A DNA stretch of 64,000 nt from Anastrepha obliqua (GCF_027943255.1 NW_026562179.1:6698501-6762500), one strand, 5' to 3'; positions 10,656 through 22,653 are shown, counted from the first letter of the stretch. Numbers and translations: made by a program. The notes: generated by a model not told the origin, from the letters alone.

Positions 10656-10898
10656 TGTTGGAATACCCTTATTCAAATAATAACATTATGCAACACTATT
10701 TAGGTATCCCTTATATACCTAAGTATATCTGGTCACACTGAAAATTGATCTCTCTTTTACTGTTTGATTATCTATATTCGTAGACGTGGTATTGATGTTG
10801 CTTAAAAAATAACCTATAAAATAAAAGACAATCATCAAAGCAAACATAAATAAAATACTAGTGTTATTTATTTAATCGTAGAAGTAAGTTTTCCAACA
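10656..10898 (+). repeat. copia-like LTR, probably a 3' LTR
   Basis: Starts TGTTGGAATACCC and ends TTTTCCAACA, so the short terminal inverted repeat TGTTGGAA/TTCCAACA is visible. 243 bp. The start is very like the D. melanogaster copia LTR as I recall it. A polypurine tract precedes it, so it is a 3' LTR whose internal region is lost. No 5-bp target duplication is seen (GAGCG versus TAGAC). Confidence 0.7.
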
Positions 10899-11022
10899 TA
10901 GACTTTTTCGTTCTAGCGCTTCTACGAAAGCACTGCTCTTGGGCCGTTGAAAAAGTTCGTTGGACCAAGTAATGTTTTTGTATTGAATCGTATTCAAATC
11001 GAACATGAAAGCGTGTTGGTCG
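10899..11022 (-). other. unrecognised open stretch between LTR and LINE
   Basis: An open minus-strand frame reads DQHAFMFDLNTIQYKNITWS and onward to the LTR edge. I do not recognise it. The same DNA resumes beyond the LINE at 15,641. It could be a relic of an older element or chance. Confidence 0.25.
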
Positions 11023-11187
11023 AAGCCGTGGTTCATTCCCATGGCAGCCGGTTCTACGTTACCGGAATGACTCGGGTTTTTCCCGACCAAGGGCTGCCGC
11101 CCCAGTATACTAGCTCTGTCTAGTGAACCGTATATCACCCCACCCTTTACGTCACAGGAGCAAATCCTCGCAGCAATCCTGCTCCAA

Positions 11188-12778
11188 ATGCTTCTCCTCA
11201 GGGCTGGAATCGAATCCAACCCTGGGTCAGAAGTATTCTATTGCTGCGTCTGCCACAAACGGCTTCACCCGAACTCCACCTCGGTTAGGTGTAACAGGTG
11301 CAACGGGTGGAGCCACCTTAAGACCTGTTCAGGCCATAAGTCACATAGGGAGTGGTCCACACGGTATGTGGCCACTTGTTGCTCCCGCCAGCAGGCGTCT
11401 GATGCCTCCATGGCTACTATACCCCCTGATTGGCCGGCACTACCAACCACCACCACAACCCACACCTCCACGGTGAGGAGCCTATCGGAGCAACACAACT
11501 CCCCCTCAACCCTTCCCCTTCCTTCCTGCTCCAACCCCAGTGCGGGGACAAACCAGCAGCTCTTGGTCCCCCGCACAGTCTTTTCCGTGTGTCAGACCGT
11601 AATACCTCGGAATCTGGTATCAGTCCAATGCAATTCTTGCAATGGCTGGTGCCATTTTCGGAGATGTTCCGGCCTACGCACCACCCGTGAGTGGACAACT
11701 GCCTACGTTGCCCCCTGCTGCAGAGCTCTGCACCCCCTATCGCCCCCGGAGGCGCGGCCGCCCACCACCATCAGGCCGCAACAACCACAGTGGATTGCGC
11801 AGCAGATCCAACGTAGACAACCCCACGCGTGCCTCACCCCCCGAATTACACAGACCTTACCGAGAAGCTTCAAGCTTCTCCAATTTAACTGCAACGGACT
11901 CACGAGTAAGGTCGACGAGATAGTTGACTTTATGAGCCGTCACAGTATTAAAATAGCTGCAGTCCAAGAAACAAAGCTGCACGCTAGGTCATCTCTGATC
12001 ACCAGGGATGGCTATAACGTGCACAGCCGCGATCGCGAGCGAGACAATGGTGGTGGCCTAGCGTTTATAGTCCACCACACAGTGCAGTATCATCTCATCG
12101 ATGAAGGAATCGACCGCAGGGACAGCATCTTAGAATGTCAAGGCATAGCTGTCCGGTCAGGCGATTCCGAGCTCGAAATATTTATCATTTATATACCCCC
12201 TGTCATCTGCTGCCCGGCAGGATATCAGCCTGATATAGGTGCGCTCATCAGAGGTGAAACACGGTTGGTTGTAGGTGACTTCAATGCGCATCACGATCTT
12301 TGGCATTCAAGCCTGCCAAATGATCGTAGGGGACAGCCATTGGCAGAGCAGATAAACGACTCGACACTGTGAACGACGACGCCCCCACCGGGGTAGTGGG
12401 CAATTGCAGCAGCTCGCCTGACCTAACAATAGCTAGCGCGGGTCTGATAAATAGCATAACGTGGAGACCTATGCTATCGCTTGCATCAGACCACTTGCCT
12501 ATTATCGTCTCGATTGAGAGACCGGCCGACTTTGTTTCTGCGAATCTCCGATCCTATTTTAACTTTAAAAAAGCTAATTGGGCCGGCTTCACGGAGTTCA
12601 CCGAGGACACCTTCGCCGCTCTTCCCATCCCCACTGATGTGCGCGTAGGCGAACGCGCATTCCGCAAGGTGCTCACAGCTGCTGCGGCTCGCTTCATTCC
12701 AGCTGGAAGTTTTAAGGACATTCGTCCCCATTTCCCAGCCGAAGCAGCCAGCTTAGCAAACGAGCGTGAGTGAGGCCG
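11188..12778 (+). pseudogene. zinc-finger and endonuclease part of LINE copy 1
   Basis: From ATG 11,188 the frame begins MLLLRAGIESNPGS. The xExNPG core resembles a 2A-type peptide (usual end NPGP), here with the last Pro changed to Ser. Two similar Cys/His modules follow: CCVCHKRL..CNRCNGWSHLKTCSG (about residues 19-50) and VCQTVIP..CNSCNGWCHFRRCSG (about 135-165). The endonuclease follows: LLQFNCNGLTSKVDEIVDFM, VQETKLHA, GDFNAHHDLWHS. A stop at 12,370 marks a frameshift. The next frame (12,372-12,773) carries SDHLPIIVSI, the end of the endonuclease fold. Confidence 0.85.
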
Positions 12779-12894
12779 ATCCCGGGGATCCCCGCATAAG
12801 GGATCTCAATTTGGAGATCCGGCAACTGGTAAATCAACATTAGCGGACCAAATGGGTTGAGCACCTGAAGACCTGTAACCTCACCTCTGGGGTT

Positions 12895-13737
12895 GAATGA
12901 AGGAATGAATTTGAAGAGGACGAGCCAAGGAGCCCCAGGAGATTTGGTGACTCCTAAAACACTCAGGCTAAAAAGCCCATTGTATTTAAAGCTCTGGAAA
13001 AGGGGTAGATAGTCAAGGAGGGAGGGAGAAAAGTATCAGAGAAAGAGATAGGAAAGAATAGAAACAGAAATAGAGATAGTTAGTCCTGTGAGAATTTTCC
13101 AGATTCTTTGGCAAATCTGTAAATATCCTCCAGTTTTAGAGAACGAATATTACTCATTCCCATGACATCGGAACCCAATACTCGCAGTCGCGCTCTAGCA
13201 AAGGCAGGACACTCACAGAGAAAGTGCTCAGTGCTATCCGCCTCCTCCAAGCATGACAGGCATACCGGGTCCTCGATGATTCCAATGGTGGTCATATGCT
13301 GACCACATGGGTTGTGTCCTGTAATGATGCCGACCATCAACCGAATGTCTTTCCTTCTAAGTTTTAGTAGAAAGTTTGACAGTTTTCTGTTCGGACTTGT
13401 CACAAAACACTTTGCAGTTCTGCAGCGTTCTAGACCGGACCATCGCTCTTTATGTAGATTGCCTACATAATCGTTGATTCAATTCTTGATTCCTGCGGGA
13501 CTGATTCCGATTATTGGCTCTGACCCCTGTGGGAGCACCGCTGATCCACGGTTGGCCAGTTCGTCGGCAATTTCGTTTCCTTGAACACCGGAGTGTCCCG
13601 GAACCCATATAAGTACAAGCCTGTTTTGTCTTGCGACAGAATTAAACTTCTTCTTACATTCTTGAACAATCTTTGAGGTTTGCTTCGCGTTCTCCAGGGC
13701 CTTCAACGCGTTCTCAGGGCCTGACTGTCACTGAAGA
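12895..13737 (-). mobile_element. 5'-truncated I/LOA-type LINE fragment inserted in LINE copy 1
   Basis: Flanked by the 10-bp duplication CTCTGGGGTT (12,885-12,894; 13,738-13,747). Its minus-strand 3' end is a TTCATTCCTTCATTC tail. The host LINE is interrupted between endonuclease and RT. 843 bp. Confidence 0.88.
13080..13706 (-). pseudogene. LINE RNase H domain and C-terminal zinc knuckle
   Basis: Minus strand. LVLIWVPGHSGVQGNEIADE (13,479-13,706) is the end of an RNase H fold. A TGA then interrupts 'IKN*INDYVGNLHKERW', probably a former Trp codon. The frame 13,403-13,080 gives DIRLMVGIITGHNPCGQHM and CLSCLEEADSTEHFLCECPA, a CCHC-like knuckle. RNase H after RT is characteristic of I, LOA and R1-related ORF2 proteins. 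Upstream RT sequence is missing because of 5' truncation. Confidence 0.85.
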
Positions 13738-13747
13738 CTCTGGGGTT

Positions 13748-15640
13748 AGTAAGCTCTGGTCCACCGTTAGGTCCCTGTCGAACCCGACGAAGCACAACGA
13801 CAAGGTGGCTATCACCTTCAACGGTTGTCCTTCGTCGGACCCGAAGAGATGCGCGAGCTATTTTAGCCAGCTTTTCATACTGCATCCTCCGGTCGACAGA
13901 ACCAAACGTCGTCCTGCCAGAAGGCTGCACAAACTGACGAGCGACAGTGCGCCACTTACTTTCTCCGGTGATGAGGTTCAAGGGGCCATCAACAAATCGA
14001 AATCATCAAAAGCCATTAGCCCTGACGGATTAAACGCGCTGATGCTGAAGCATCTGGGACCTCTGGGAGTAGGATTCCTCACAAGGGTCTTCAATCTGTC
14101 CCTAACCACTCTCATCATCCCTGACAAGTGGAAAGTAGGGAGAGTGGTCCCACTACTGAAACCTGGGAAACCCGCCAACCAAGGGGAATATTATCGGCCG
14201 ATAACTCTCCTTTCCCCAGTAGTGAAGACACTCGAAGCCCTCCTACTCCCACTCTTCACGAAACACCTGGTCCCAGCCCCACATCAGCCCGGATTCCGAC
14301 GAGTGCATAGCGCCACCATTGCACTCACCGCCATAAACGCCCAGATAAACCGCGGGCTTAACCAAAACCGCCCCTGCGAGAGGACTGCCCTGGTAGCGTT
14401 AAACCTGAAGGAGGCTTTCGATACAGTCAGCCATTCCACGCTACTAGATGATATTTATCAGTCGACACTCCCGGGAGGGCTGAAGAGGTGGTCCGCAAAC
14501 TACCTGAGCGGTCAGCAGAGAAAGATTAAGCAAGGTGTACCGCAGGGTGGTGTCCTTTCTCCCTTGCTGTTCAACTTTACATCTCGAAGCTCCCCCAACC
14601 ACCAGCGGGAGTTTCCCTGATCTCATACGCTGACGACTGCACGATAATGGCGTCGGGAAATGACATTGATGGCCTGTGTTCCAAAGTAAACAACTACCTC
14701 ACCGACCTTCCTCGCTTTTTCACTGCGAGGAATCTCCAACTTTCCCCCAAAAAGTCCACGGCGACCCTCTTTACCACCTGGACAAAGGAGGTCAAGCTGT
14801 CCCTTAAGGTAAAAGTCGACGAAACACCAATTCCGACGGTAAATAGCCCCATAATTTTGGGTGTAACCTTTGACAGCTTGCTCTCCTTCTCTGCGCATAC
14901 AACCGCAATTGCCACTAAAGTCCAAAATCGCAACAAGGTCCTCAAATCGCTGGCCGGCAGCACTTGGAGCAAAGACAAAGAACTGTTGCTTTCGACATTT
15001 AAGGCAATTGGTCGGGCGGTTCTAAACTATGCTGCGCCTGTCTGGTCGCCTGGAACTAGTGATACGCAGTGGATAAAGCTACAGACATGTCAAAATACTG
15101 CCATTCGGACAGCGACCGGGTGCCTCCTGATGTCTCCCATTCAACACCTACATAACGAGGCACAAATGCTCCCAGTAGTGGAGCACAACAAACTGCTCAG
15201 CAAGCAGTTCCTGCTGGGATGTTACCGCAGGTTTTACCCCTGCAGACACCTGCCTGAGCCTGAGCCGCCTCCCAGGCACGTCAGGAGACACCTCTTAGAC
15301 TACGCTGACGAAATTCAGGACAAAACTGACCGCAACCTACTCGACCGGGAGACCGTCACCACCTTCATGAACTCCCGTCCTGTGAATGCCGTAATCGGAG
15401 TCCAACCACCACCTATTGCAGACGAAGAGCTCCAGCTTCCCCGTGAGACACGTGTAACACTGGCACAATTACGTTCTGGATATTGTAGCAGGTTAAACTC
15501 CCACATATACAGAATCGACCCGACATACCAAACACATGTCCGGGATGTGAAGGTACCCCGCACGACACTAACCACCTCTTCACATGCCCCTCAAACCGAC
15601 TCATCTAACAGGGCACAAATGCTGTTAAAACAACAACAAC
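13748..15640 (+). pseudogene. reverse transcriptase of zinc-finger LINE copy 1
   Basis: Two frames join near 14,575. The first carries AISPDGLNALMLKHLGPLG, YYRPITLLSPVVKTLEALLL, a motif A 'LNLKEAFDTVSHSTLL' and GVPQGGVLSPLLFNF. After a small indel the second carries LISYADDCTIMASGND (motif C), then 'NLQLSPKKSTATLF' and a long thumb/C-terminal region with LGVTFDSLLSF and VLNYAAPVWSPG. With one frameshift plus the antisense insertion it is inactive, but the RT motifs are intact. Confidence 0.88.
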
Positions 15641-15650
15641 AAGCCGTGGT

Positions 15651-16221
15651 AGTCTCATAATATTACTTACTTAATGCATAGAGATACGCAAATCATCGTG
15701 TCGAGTAATAAAGACGACCAATGATGGCTTTACTCGTAACACAAATAGTAAAGGCTCAATATAAACAGTGGGAAAAAAATTATTTTGATAAAAATTGTTT
15801 TCTTAGTGAGCTAGATTCAGGATGTTCGGGATTATTTTTTGGTTTTTCATAGCTTTTACATTTTCAATGAAATTATGTCTAAAATGAGGTTAAATTTTTT
15901 TTCTAAAGCATTTCAACAATCCAAATACGTATATATTTGGGAAAATAACACATTTTATTTGTGCCCGCGAAGAAGACACTGCACGACGCAGCCAAGCAAA
16001 TTCTGCTCCGGGTGCACAGAAAAATGTATATGTAAACATAGGTGCACCACAGCAAAAAAAAACAGCAATCTGGTTTCTATACATATTTCGTCGATTTTTC
16101 ATTAATTGGATAAAATGTGAAAATATATTTTAATTAAGTATTTATTTGCTTTGAGGGAACAAAAAGGAATGTGTTTGAAATCTTCAATAGCTTTTGTTTA
16201 CATTATTAGTGTATGCCTCTG
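15651..16221. other. no recognisable feature
   Basis: AT-rich. An 88-codon plus-strand frame (15,839-16,105) shows no recognisable motif. Confidence 0.5.
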
Positions 16222-16225
16222 CGCG

Positions 16226-16577
16226 CACTTGACACACAGCAGCTAAAACCGTCATCATTCCCTACGAGTATCGCCATTCTGTCGCGCACTTAGAATTTTT
16301 CATAACCAAACAATAGATAAGTATTAGTAAATAATAGGTTTATGCAATGCATAAGGACTGATAAACAACTTTTACAATAGATAAGTGTTAGTAAATAACA
16401 TAAGCAATGGATAAGGACTGATAAACAATTTTCCACTGCAAATCTGCCACCGCATCCTAGTATTATAAATAGCCCTAAGTATACAAAATGTAGAGCAGTA
16501 TTGAATTTCTATTAATGAAGAAAGCTCGTGACTTTGCAGCATATTTCTTTACTCTATTCTATTCAAATAGAATAACT
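16226..16577 (+). repeat. errantivirus 5' LTR
   Basis: Starts CACTTGACACAC and ends AATAACT. Contains a duplicated ACAATAGATAAGTRTTAGTA block about 70 bp apart, a TATAAATAG box near 16,464 and a start-like region after it. From about 16,289 it matches the 3' LTR closely; its first 60 or so bases match poorly. Confidence 0.85.
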
Positions 16578-16901
16578 GGGGGCTCAACCGGGATGACAAT
16601 ACGTTTTGTCACCTAAATGCCAAAATCCTCGAAACATAGGAAAATAAAAAATCCACGGTCTTGGAGAAAGACAAAAGACCAGTTTCTGATACAGCAAAAC
16701 ACTACAAAAAAAAACAAAAAACGGTTCCTGGAAAAGGGGAACAATATTAACAACTTCCGAAGAAGTTGTTGTGACAGAAACAGAACAAACTGGATCAGCG
16801 CGGAATAAAAGCATTCCTATCTGGCTATTCTTCCAAACGACGTGCTAGGAAATCGGAATCCTCCTTTCTAAGAGGTCAAAGAAGCGACAACACAAGAAAT
16901 A

Positions 16902-17856
16902 TGGCCGAATCAGCACAGCTAAGAGCACAAATTGATGCACTAACACAACAGTTCCAACAACAAATCTTAAAAGTAACTACCCTACAACAGGAGCTTAATA
17001 CTGTAAAGGAAAACTAAACAGCCTTCCACAATATCACCACCATTACACAACACGGAGACATCCTAGGTATTATAGCGCAGTAGGCATCATCCGCACGAAA
17101 ATTATAGGAACAGCAGCCGACATACTAAGTAATCATAAAACGAAATTAAACTTCTATTCGATTATAAATCGATTGGACTATACATTTGCGGACCAAAGAC
17201 CTTTGTATGTGTTACTAGACGAGATGAAAAAGGTTAATCAAGGAAGAAAGAATTTATCCGGATATCACAGCGAAATTAATAAAGCACTTAAACTTGCGCT
17301 TTCAAAAATTGAAATGACGCATGAACAAGACAGCGAAGCCATTAAGACATATGCTAACCAAGAAGCCGTTCGAACATTCATTATGGGACTGAACAGCAGA
17401 TACACAAGTGGAACCTTGTACAGCCACAACCCAATGGACTTAGAGCATGCATATGCTATTGCCAGCACAGTCTACCACGACAAGCATAACCAACAATTTG
17501 AAATTCAGCCAAGGTATGTCCAACAATCAAGAAGTCACTCGGGAGAAGGACGCTTCCCTCAACGAAATGAACGCCCCAGATATAATCCAGGGATACAAGT
17601 GCAACGCAACAATTTTACTCCGCACCACGACCGTATAAATAAACCAATACCTATGGAAATAGACAACTCTAGGCAGTTTATACGTCCTACTCAACACCAA
17701 CAGGGTTACCAGAATCCTTTCAAAAGGAAAGAAATCCATCCTCACAAAACTTCAATCAACATAAGCAGCAGAGGATCAATCAAACGCATCAAACAGAGAC
17801 AGAATCTACTATATCTCACCTCGAAAAACAGTACGAAAGCGGAAGTACTTTTTTAG
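16902..17856 (+). pseudogene. errantivirus gag remnant
   Basis: From ATG 16,902 (MAESAQLRAQIDALTQQ) a coiled-coil-like start ends at a TAA near 17,018. A second frame (17,173-17,856) continues with a capsid-like region including EAVRTFIMGLNSRYTSGTLY and a basic Asn/Gln-rich tail. There is no zinc knuckle, as in other errantiviruses. Confidence 0.75.
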
Positions 17857-20751
17857 GCGAATAAACGGGCTGCCCTGCATTCAAACAAAGTGCGGTCTTA
17901 CAGGCACACCCGTTACAATCTTAGTCGACACAGGATCAACAAGTAATTATATAAGTATCAACTGTAATATTGGTAAGTCAGTGTCTATAAAACCTATAAA
18001 AACAAAAACTATTCACGGATATTCAATATTAAAATCTAAAAAAATTATAACTTTGTATAGTCATCACTTGCCATTTTTTGAGATTGATGAGCTACAAGAA
18101 TTTGATATAATACTAGGTGAACAAGGACTTAGAACTATAAAAGCAGAAATAAATTTATTCGACTACAGTTTAAATTACCAAAAGAAAGTTGTGAAGGTAG
18201 AAAATGAACAAAAAATATATTACACAATAAATAATACAGAACATGAAGATGACATTAGGTAAATAATGAGAAAAAATGACGAAACTAGTGAAAACTTACC
18301 GTTTACCACAACTATCCAAGCAGCTATTAGAACGAATAATGAAGATTCTATTAGGACTAAACAGTACCCTTATCCCAGAAACTTCCCGATAATCAGATAA
18401 TTCAACCAAGTAAAAGTCCATAAAACTCTCCGATTTGGACAGTCCCAAAAAAGGGCACCGATGAAAACGGGAAACCCAAAAGAAGGATGGTTGTAGATTA
18501 TCAGAGGATTAACGCACAAACAATAACAGACAGATACCCTATCCCAGACGTAAATATGACTTTTCAAAATTTAAGGAAAGCAAAGATTTGGTATCAGGAT
18601 TCCACCAAATACTAATAAAAGAAGCATACAGAGAGAAGACCGCGTTTTCGGTCCGCGTTTTCGGTAAACGGCGCTAAGTATGAATTTATCAGGATGTCAT
18701 TTGGGCTTAAGAATGCACCCTCAATATTTCAACGATGCGTCGATGATATTCTCCGCCAGTACATTGGAAAATTTGCATACGTATACATAGATGACGTGTT
18801 AATATATTCTTCCTCATCCGAAGAACATGTAGAGCATATAAGAACTATTGTAAACGCTTTACATAACGCCAATATGAAAATCACTAACGAAAAATCACAC
18901 TTCTTTTAGAACTCTGTCAAATACTTATAACATATAATATAATAAAACACAATAGAATAATGGTGGACCCCAAGAAAATCCGAACAATAAAAGAATATCC
19001 TATTCCAAAGACATTAAAAGAACTTAGATCATTCCTAGGGCTAGCTAGTTACTACAGGAAATTTATTCAAAATTTTGCAGCAAGCATTAAACCATTGACC
19101 ATACATTTACGCGGCCACAATGGTATAGTAAGTAGAAACAAAAGTGCGAAAGTTGAAGTTAAATTAGATGAGGCAGCTCTAGAAGCTATCGAGAAAATCA
19201 AATATGCGCTTCAAGCTCAAGTAGAACTTTATCAACCTGACTTCACGAAACCTTTTGACCTGACTACAGATGCCAGCAATTTCGCTATAGGCGCAGTGCT
19301 GTCCCAAAACAGACAACCCATCGCTTTTGTATCACGAACACTCAATGAAACTGAACAAAATTACAGAACCAACGAAAAGGAACTTCTAGCCATTGTATGG
19401 GCCCTACAGAAATTAAGAAATTACTTATATTGCTAATTTAACAATACATACAGATCACCAATCTTTAATTTACTCTATTTCCGAAAAGAATCCGAATAAC
19501 AAACTAAAAAGATGGAAGAATTTAATAGAAGAGTATGGTGCGAAATTAGTATACAGACCAGGACATCAGAATGTAGTCGCTGATGCTCTCTCAAGGCAAC
19601 AAATAAATACGACAACTGATTGCTCAGAACACTCAACAAAAAGCTCACCTGTGGATCATTTTAAGAGGGTCACCAACCTTTAAACTCTTTCCGCAACCAA
19701 ATTATACCAATTCCGACACAAATAAAGACGAAATTGTGTCACAGACTATCTTTACAAATAATACACGACATATAATCTATTATAAAAATAAAGAGACCCT
19801 AATTTCAAGTTTAAAATCAATTTTGCTACCTGGAGTAACAAATGTTCTAAAATTAGATGAAGAAATTTTATTTCATTTCAAAAACGATATCAACTCCATT
19901 TTCGCCCCATGTAAAATGTTTGTAGCACAAACATAATTTCAAGACGTAACTGATCCGAACGAACAAAAACAGATTATCATACAAACTCACAAAAGAGCAC
20001 ATAAGAATTATAAAAACAACATACAGGAAACACTTACTCAGTATTTTTGGCCTTCTATTCGAGAAATGTGTAAAAAGGAAGCAATAAACTGCGAAGTATG
20101 TTTACAAAATAAATACGAGAGGCACCCTAACAAACAACCAATAGGTAAAACCCCAATACCAGCACACGTAGGCGACTATATACAAATGAACATATTCCAC
20201 ATGAATAACAACATATACATTAATTCCACATGTAAATATTCCAAATATTGTTATCTACGCAAACTTCCAAATAAAGTAAACTGCCACGAATACATTGAAG
20301 AAATACTCAAACAAATATACCCTAACACGAAATATTTAATGACAGATAATGGGAATGTGTTTAATGGGCATACAACTAAATCAGTATACGACAGACTACA
20401 TATACAACACTCAAAACGAACGTTCAAGTTGAACACAGTACACTGATTGAACTATCAACAGCTCTAACGCAGGAAAATCATACGGTACCGGGAGAAGAAC
20501 TATTTAACGCCGTGAAGCAGTACAACAGGAGGATTCATTACACAACAGGGTTTAAACCTGAGGAAGTGTTTTTTAACAGAGAGAAATACCCCAAGATAAA
20601 GGACATCTTAATCGACAAACAGGATAAACTCCTGCAATATCATAACAAAAAAAGACACACAATTACATACAAAAAAGGTGACTTCATATACGTAAAAACC
20701 GATAGAAGAAATAAATTAGCAACGAAATATTATATAATAAGTACAAAGTAA
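17857..20751 (+). pseudogene. errantivirus pol remnant (protease, RT, RNase H, integrase)
   Basis: Protease: 'ILVDTGSTSNYI' near 17,923-17,955. RT: a damaged N-terminal part (PKKGTDENGKP near 18,450), then MSFGLKNAPSIFQRCVDDIL and YVYIDDVLIYSSS (18,694-18,909), interrupted by stops and a deletion near 18,570-18,680. RNase H: LTTDASNFAIGAVLSQNRQP (18,960-19,436). Integrase: an HHCC knuckle (THKRAH..CEVCLQ), then the core at 20,066-20,446. There the expected first catalytic Asp is Asn (QMNIFHM) and the segment carrying the third acidic residue is missing. Non-functional. Confidence 0.85.
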
Positions 20752-20760
20752 AAAAAGATC

Positions 20761-22122
20761 ATGGAACACAATTTTAACAGCAAGAGGGAAAGTTATACAC
20801 AAATACAATATTCGAAAACAAGAAAAATGTGCAGAATCGCAATATTTTTCGTACTTTTGAAAATTGCTAACAGTGACAAAATAACTGATTTGAATAACAA
20901 GAAATATGTGCTAACAGAGACAGATCCATCCTTTTTATTTGAGAATTCAAAATAATTGTACCACATAGCTAACCTGAGCACAATTCTAGCACCATACGAA
21001 AAAATAATAAGAAACAGGTACACAACAGATGAAAATCAGGAAGGAACTTTATTAATAAACAGGATAGAAATCTTGAAATTGCAACTTATATCAACTTCAC
21101 ATAGAGCTAAGAGATCGTTAAATTTCTTAGGTGCAATCTTAAAATTTATAACAGGAACACCAGACCACGACAACCGAATAGAAATTAAGACAGAACTCAA
21201 TGAACTTATTAAAAACAAAAGCCAACAACAAAAGATAAATTCTCAATTTGAAAAAATCTTAGAAACCTTAGATCTTAAATCAGTAACAGAAAAAAATAGA
21301 AACAAATGAAGTCTATCAAGAACTTGTAGTCATCACAAATACAATCAATTTTGCAAAAAATGGAATTTTTTATTCAGGCACTTTAAATTTAAATGATATT
21401 GAAAAAACAATTACAAATGAACAATTTGATACACCCATAATAAATATACTAGACTATGCAGATAAACATATTTGCCTATACCAAAACTGCGTAATAACTA
21501 TTTTTAAATATAGACGTGGAAAAATGATTACTGACAAATATATTGCTGAATGTAACAACAAATATACTAGAGTAGCTAGATTTAGAAACTATGTAGGAAT
21601 GAATATATGTCAACAATTGGCAGATGATAATTGTACTATACTACTTTTGGAAAATAAGGAAGCTAAATGTAACATCATTCAAGAAAACAATAAACCTATA
21701 TTAATATTAGATCACGGTAATATCATCACAGATGGAGAACTTACGTGGAATGGATATACAATTAAAGGACCGAACCGAAACATCGTCGAAAAAACATACC
21801 CCAACCATCAAGAAGAAACAAAAAAGGCAATCCATTCTCACACTAACGAACAATTAGAGATCCTAAAAATTCTAACTTCCGAGTCAGATAAAAAATTTAC
21901 GAACATATAATACAAAAAATGTACAAATACCCTATACCTATAGAATAACATCCGGTAATGTTCACATTGTATAGCATTCTCAGCCTAGCAACTCTAGTAC
22001 TCCTTGTGTACTCTTCGGCCAAAATACGCCAATGCTACAAAATAAAGCAGGAAGAAAAAAGGAGAAAACTCACTAACGAAATATACGAAGCGGAATCGAT
22101 CCACCTTAGAACACAACAATAG
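20761..22122 (+). pseudogene. errantivirus env remnant
   Basis: Envelope-type protein broken by stops and frameshifts. Visible parts in order are a short hydrophobic signal-like stretch near 20,840, a furin-type RAKR site near 21,105 followed by a Gly/Phe-rich hydrophobic segment, a Cys-containing ectodomain (21,524-21,910), and in a third frame a hydrophobic membrane span with a short charged tail (21,958-22,122). This is the layout of insect errantivirus env. The stop at 20,955, the break near 21,309 and the frame change near 21,910 rule out a full-length product. Confidence 0.75.
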
Positions 22123-22135
22123 TAAAAAGTGAGGA

Positions 22136-22495
22136 CACTTTACACGCCACTGTTGACGTCGCCACATAACGAGTGCATTATCGATACAAACCGTATCAGG
22201 CAGCAACCGAAACGGAATTTTCCACAAACAAACAATAGATAAGTATTAGTAAATAACATAAGCAATGCATAATGACTGATAAACAATCTTAACAATAGAT
22301 AAGTATTAGTAAATAACATAAGCAAAGGATAAGGACTGATAAACAATTTCCCACTGCAAATCTGCCACCGCATCCTAGTATTATAAATAGCCCTAAGTAT
22401 ACAAAATGTAAAGCAGTATTGAATTTCTATTAATAAAGAAAGCACGTGAATGTGCAGCATATTTCTTTACTCTATTCTATTCAACTAGAATAACT
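22136..22495 (+). repeat. errantivirus 3' LTR
   Basis: Starts CACTTTACACGCC, ends AATAACT. 360 bp, with the same duplicated GATAAGTATTAGTAAATAAC block and TATAAATAG box as the 5' LTR. AATAAAG near 22,433 may be the poly(A) signal. A purine-rich stretch (AGTAAAAAGTGAGGA) precedes it. Confidence 0.85.
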
Positions 22496-22653
22496 CGCGT
22501 GAGGGAAGATGCAATGGGCTCGTTTTATGACTGATCGAGCCTTGCTTTGAGTAATATACGCTTGCGTTTATTAATGAAATAGTTTTTGTTGCATTAAAGA
22601 ATGTTTTAGAATGCTGTTTCTGCGCCTATAAAAGTATTTTGTTTTTGTAAGTA

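Larger units (their letters stand above)
11033..15640 (+). mobile_element. non-LTR retrotransposon with zinc fingers, endonuclease and RT (copy 1)
   Basis: Bounded by the 10-bp duplication AAGCCGTGGT (11,023-11,032; 15,641-15,650), so the ends are exact. The 3' end is a short (CAA)n run. Order: 5' leader, two PHD-like fingers, endonuclease, RT. No RNase H of its own is visible. A second, older copy is at 38,089-40,015. It is interrupted by an antisense LINE fragment (12,895-13,737). Clade is uncertain; the architecture suggests the Jockey/I group. Confidence 0.88.
16226..22495 (+). mobile_element. full-length degraded errantivirus (gypsy/ZAM-like insect endogenous retrovirus)
   Basis: Two LTRs flank gag, pol and env remnants in the errantivirus order. 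The 4-bp duplication CGCG flanks it (16,222-16,225; 22,496-22,499); GC-alternating targets are known for ZAM. Directly after the left LTR lies GGGGGCTCAACCGGGATGAC, a primer-binding-site-like sequence. A purine-rich tract precedes the right LTR. All three reading frames are broken by stops, indels and deletions, so the copy is not functional. Confidence 0.9.

Noticed and set aside
11265..11923. Several overlapping ORFs on both strands
   Set aside because: They lie over the zinc-finger LINE frame and have no motifs.
12895..15640. A single RT-RNase H gene
   Set aside because: RNase H is on the opposite strand and is bracketed by its own 10-bp target duplication.
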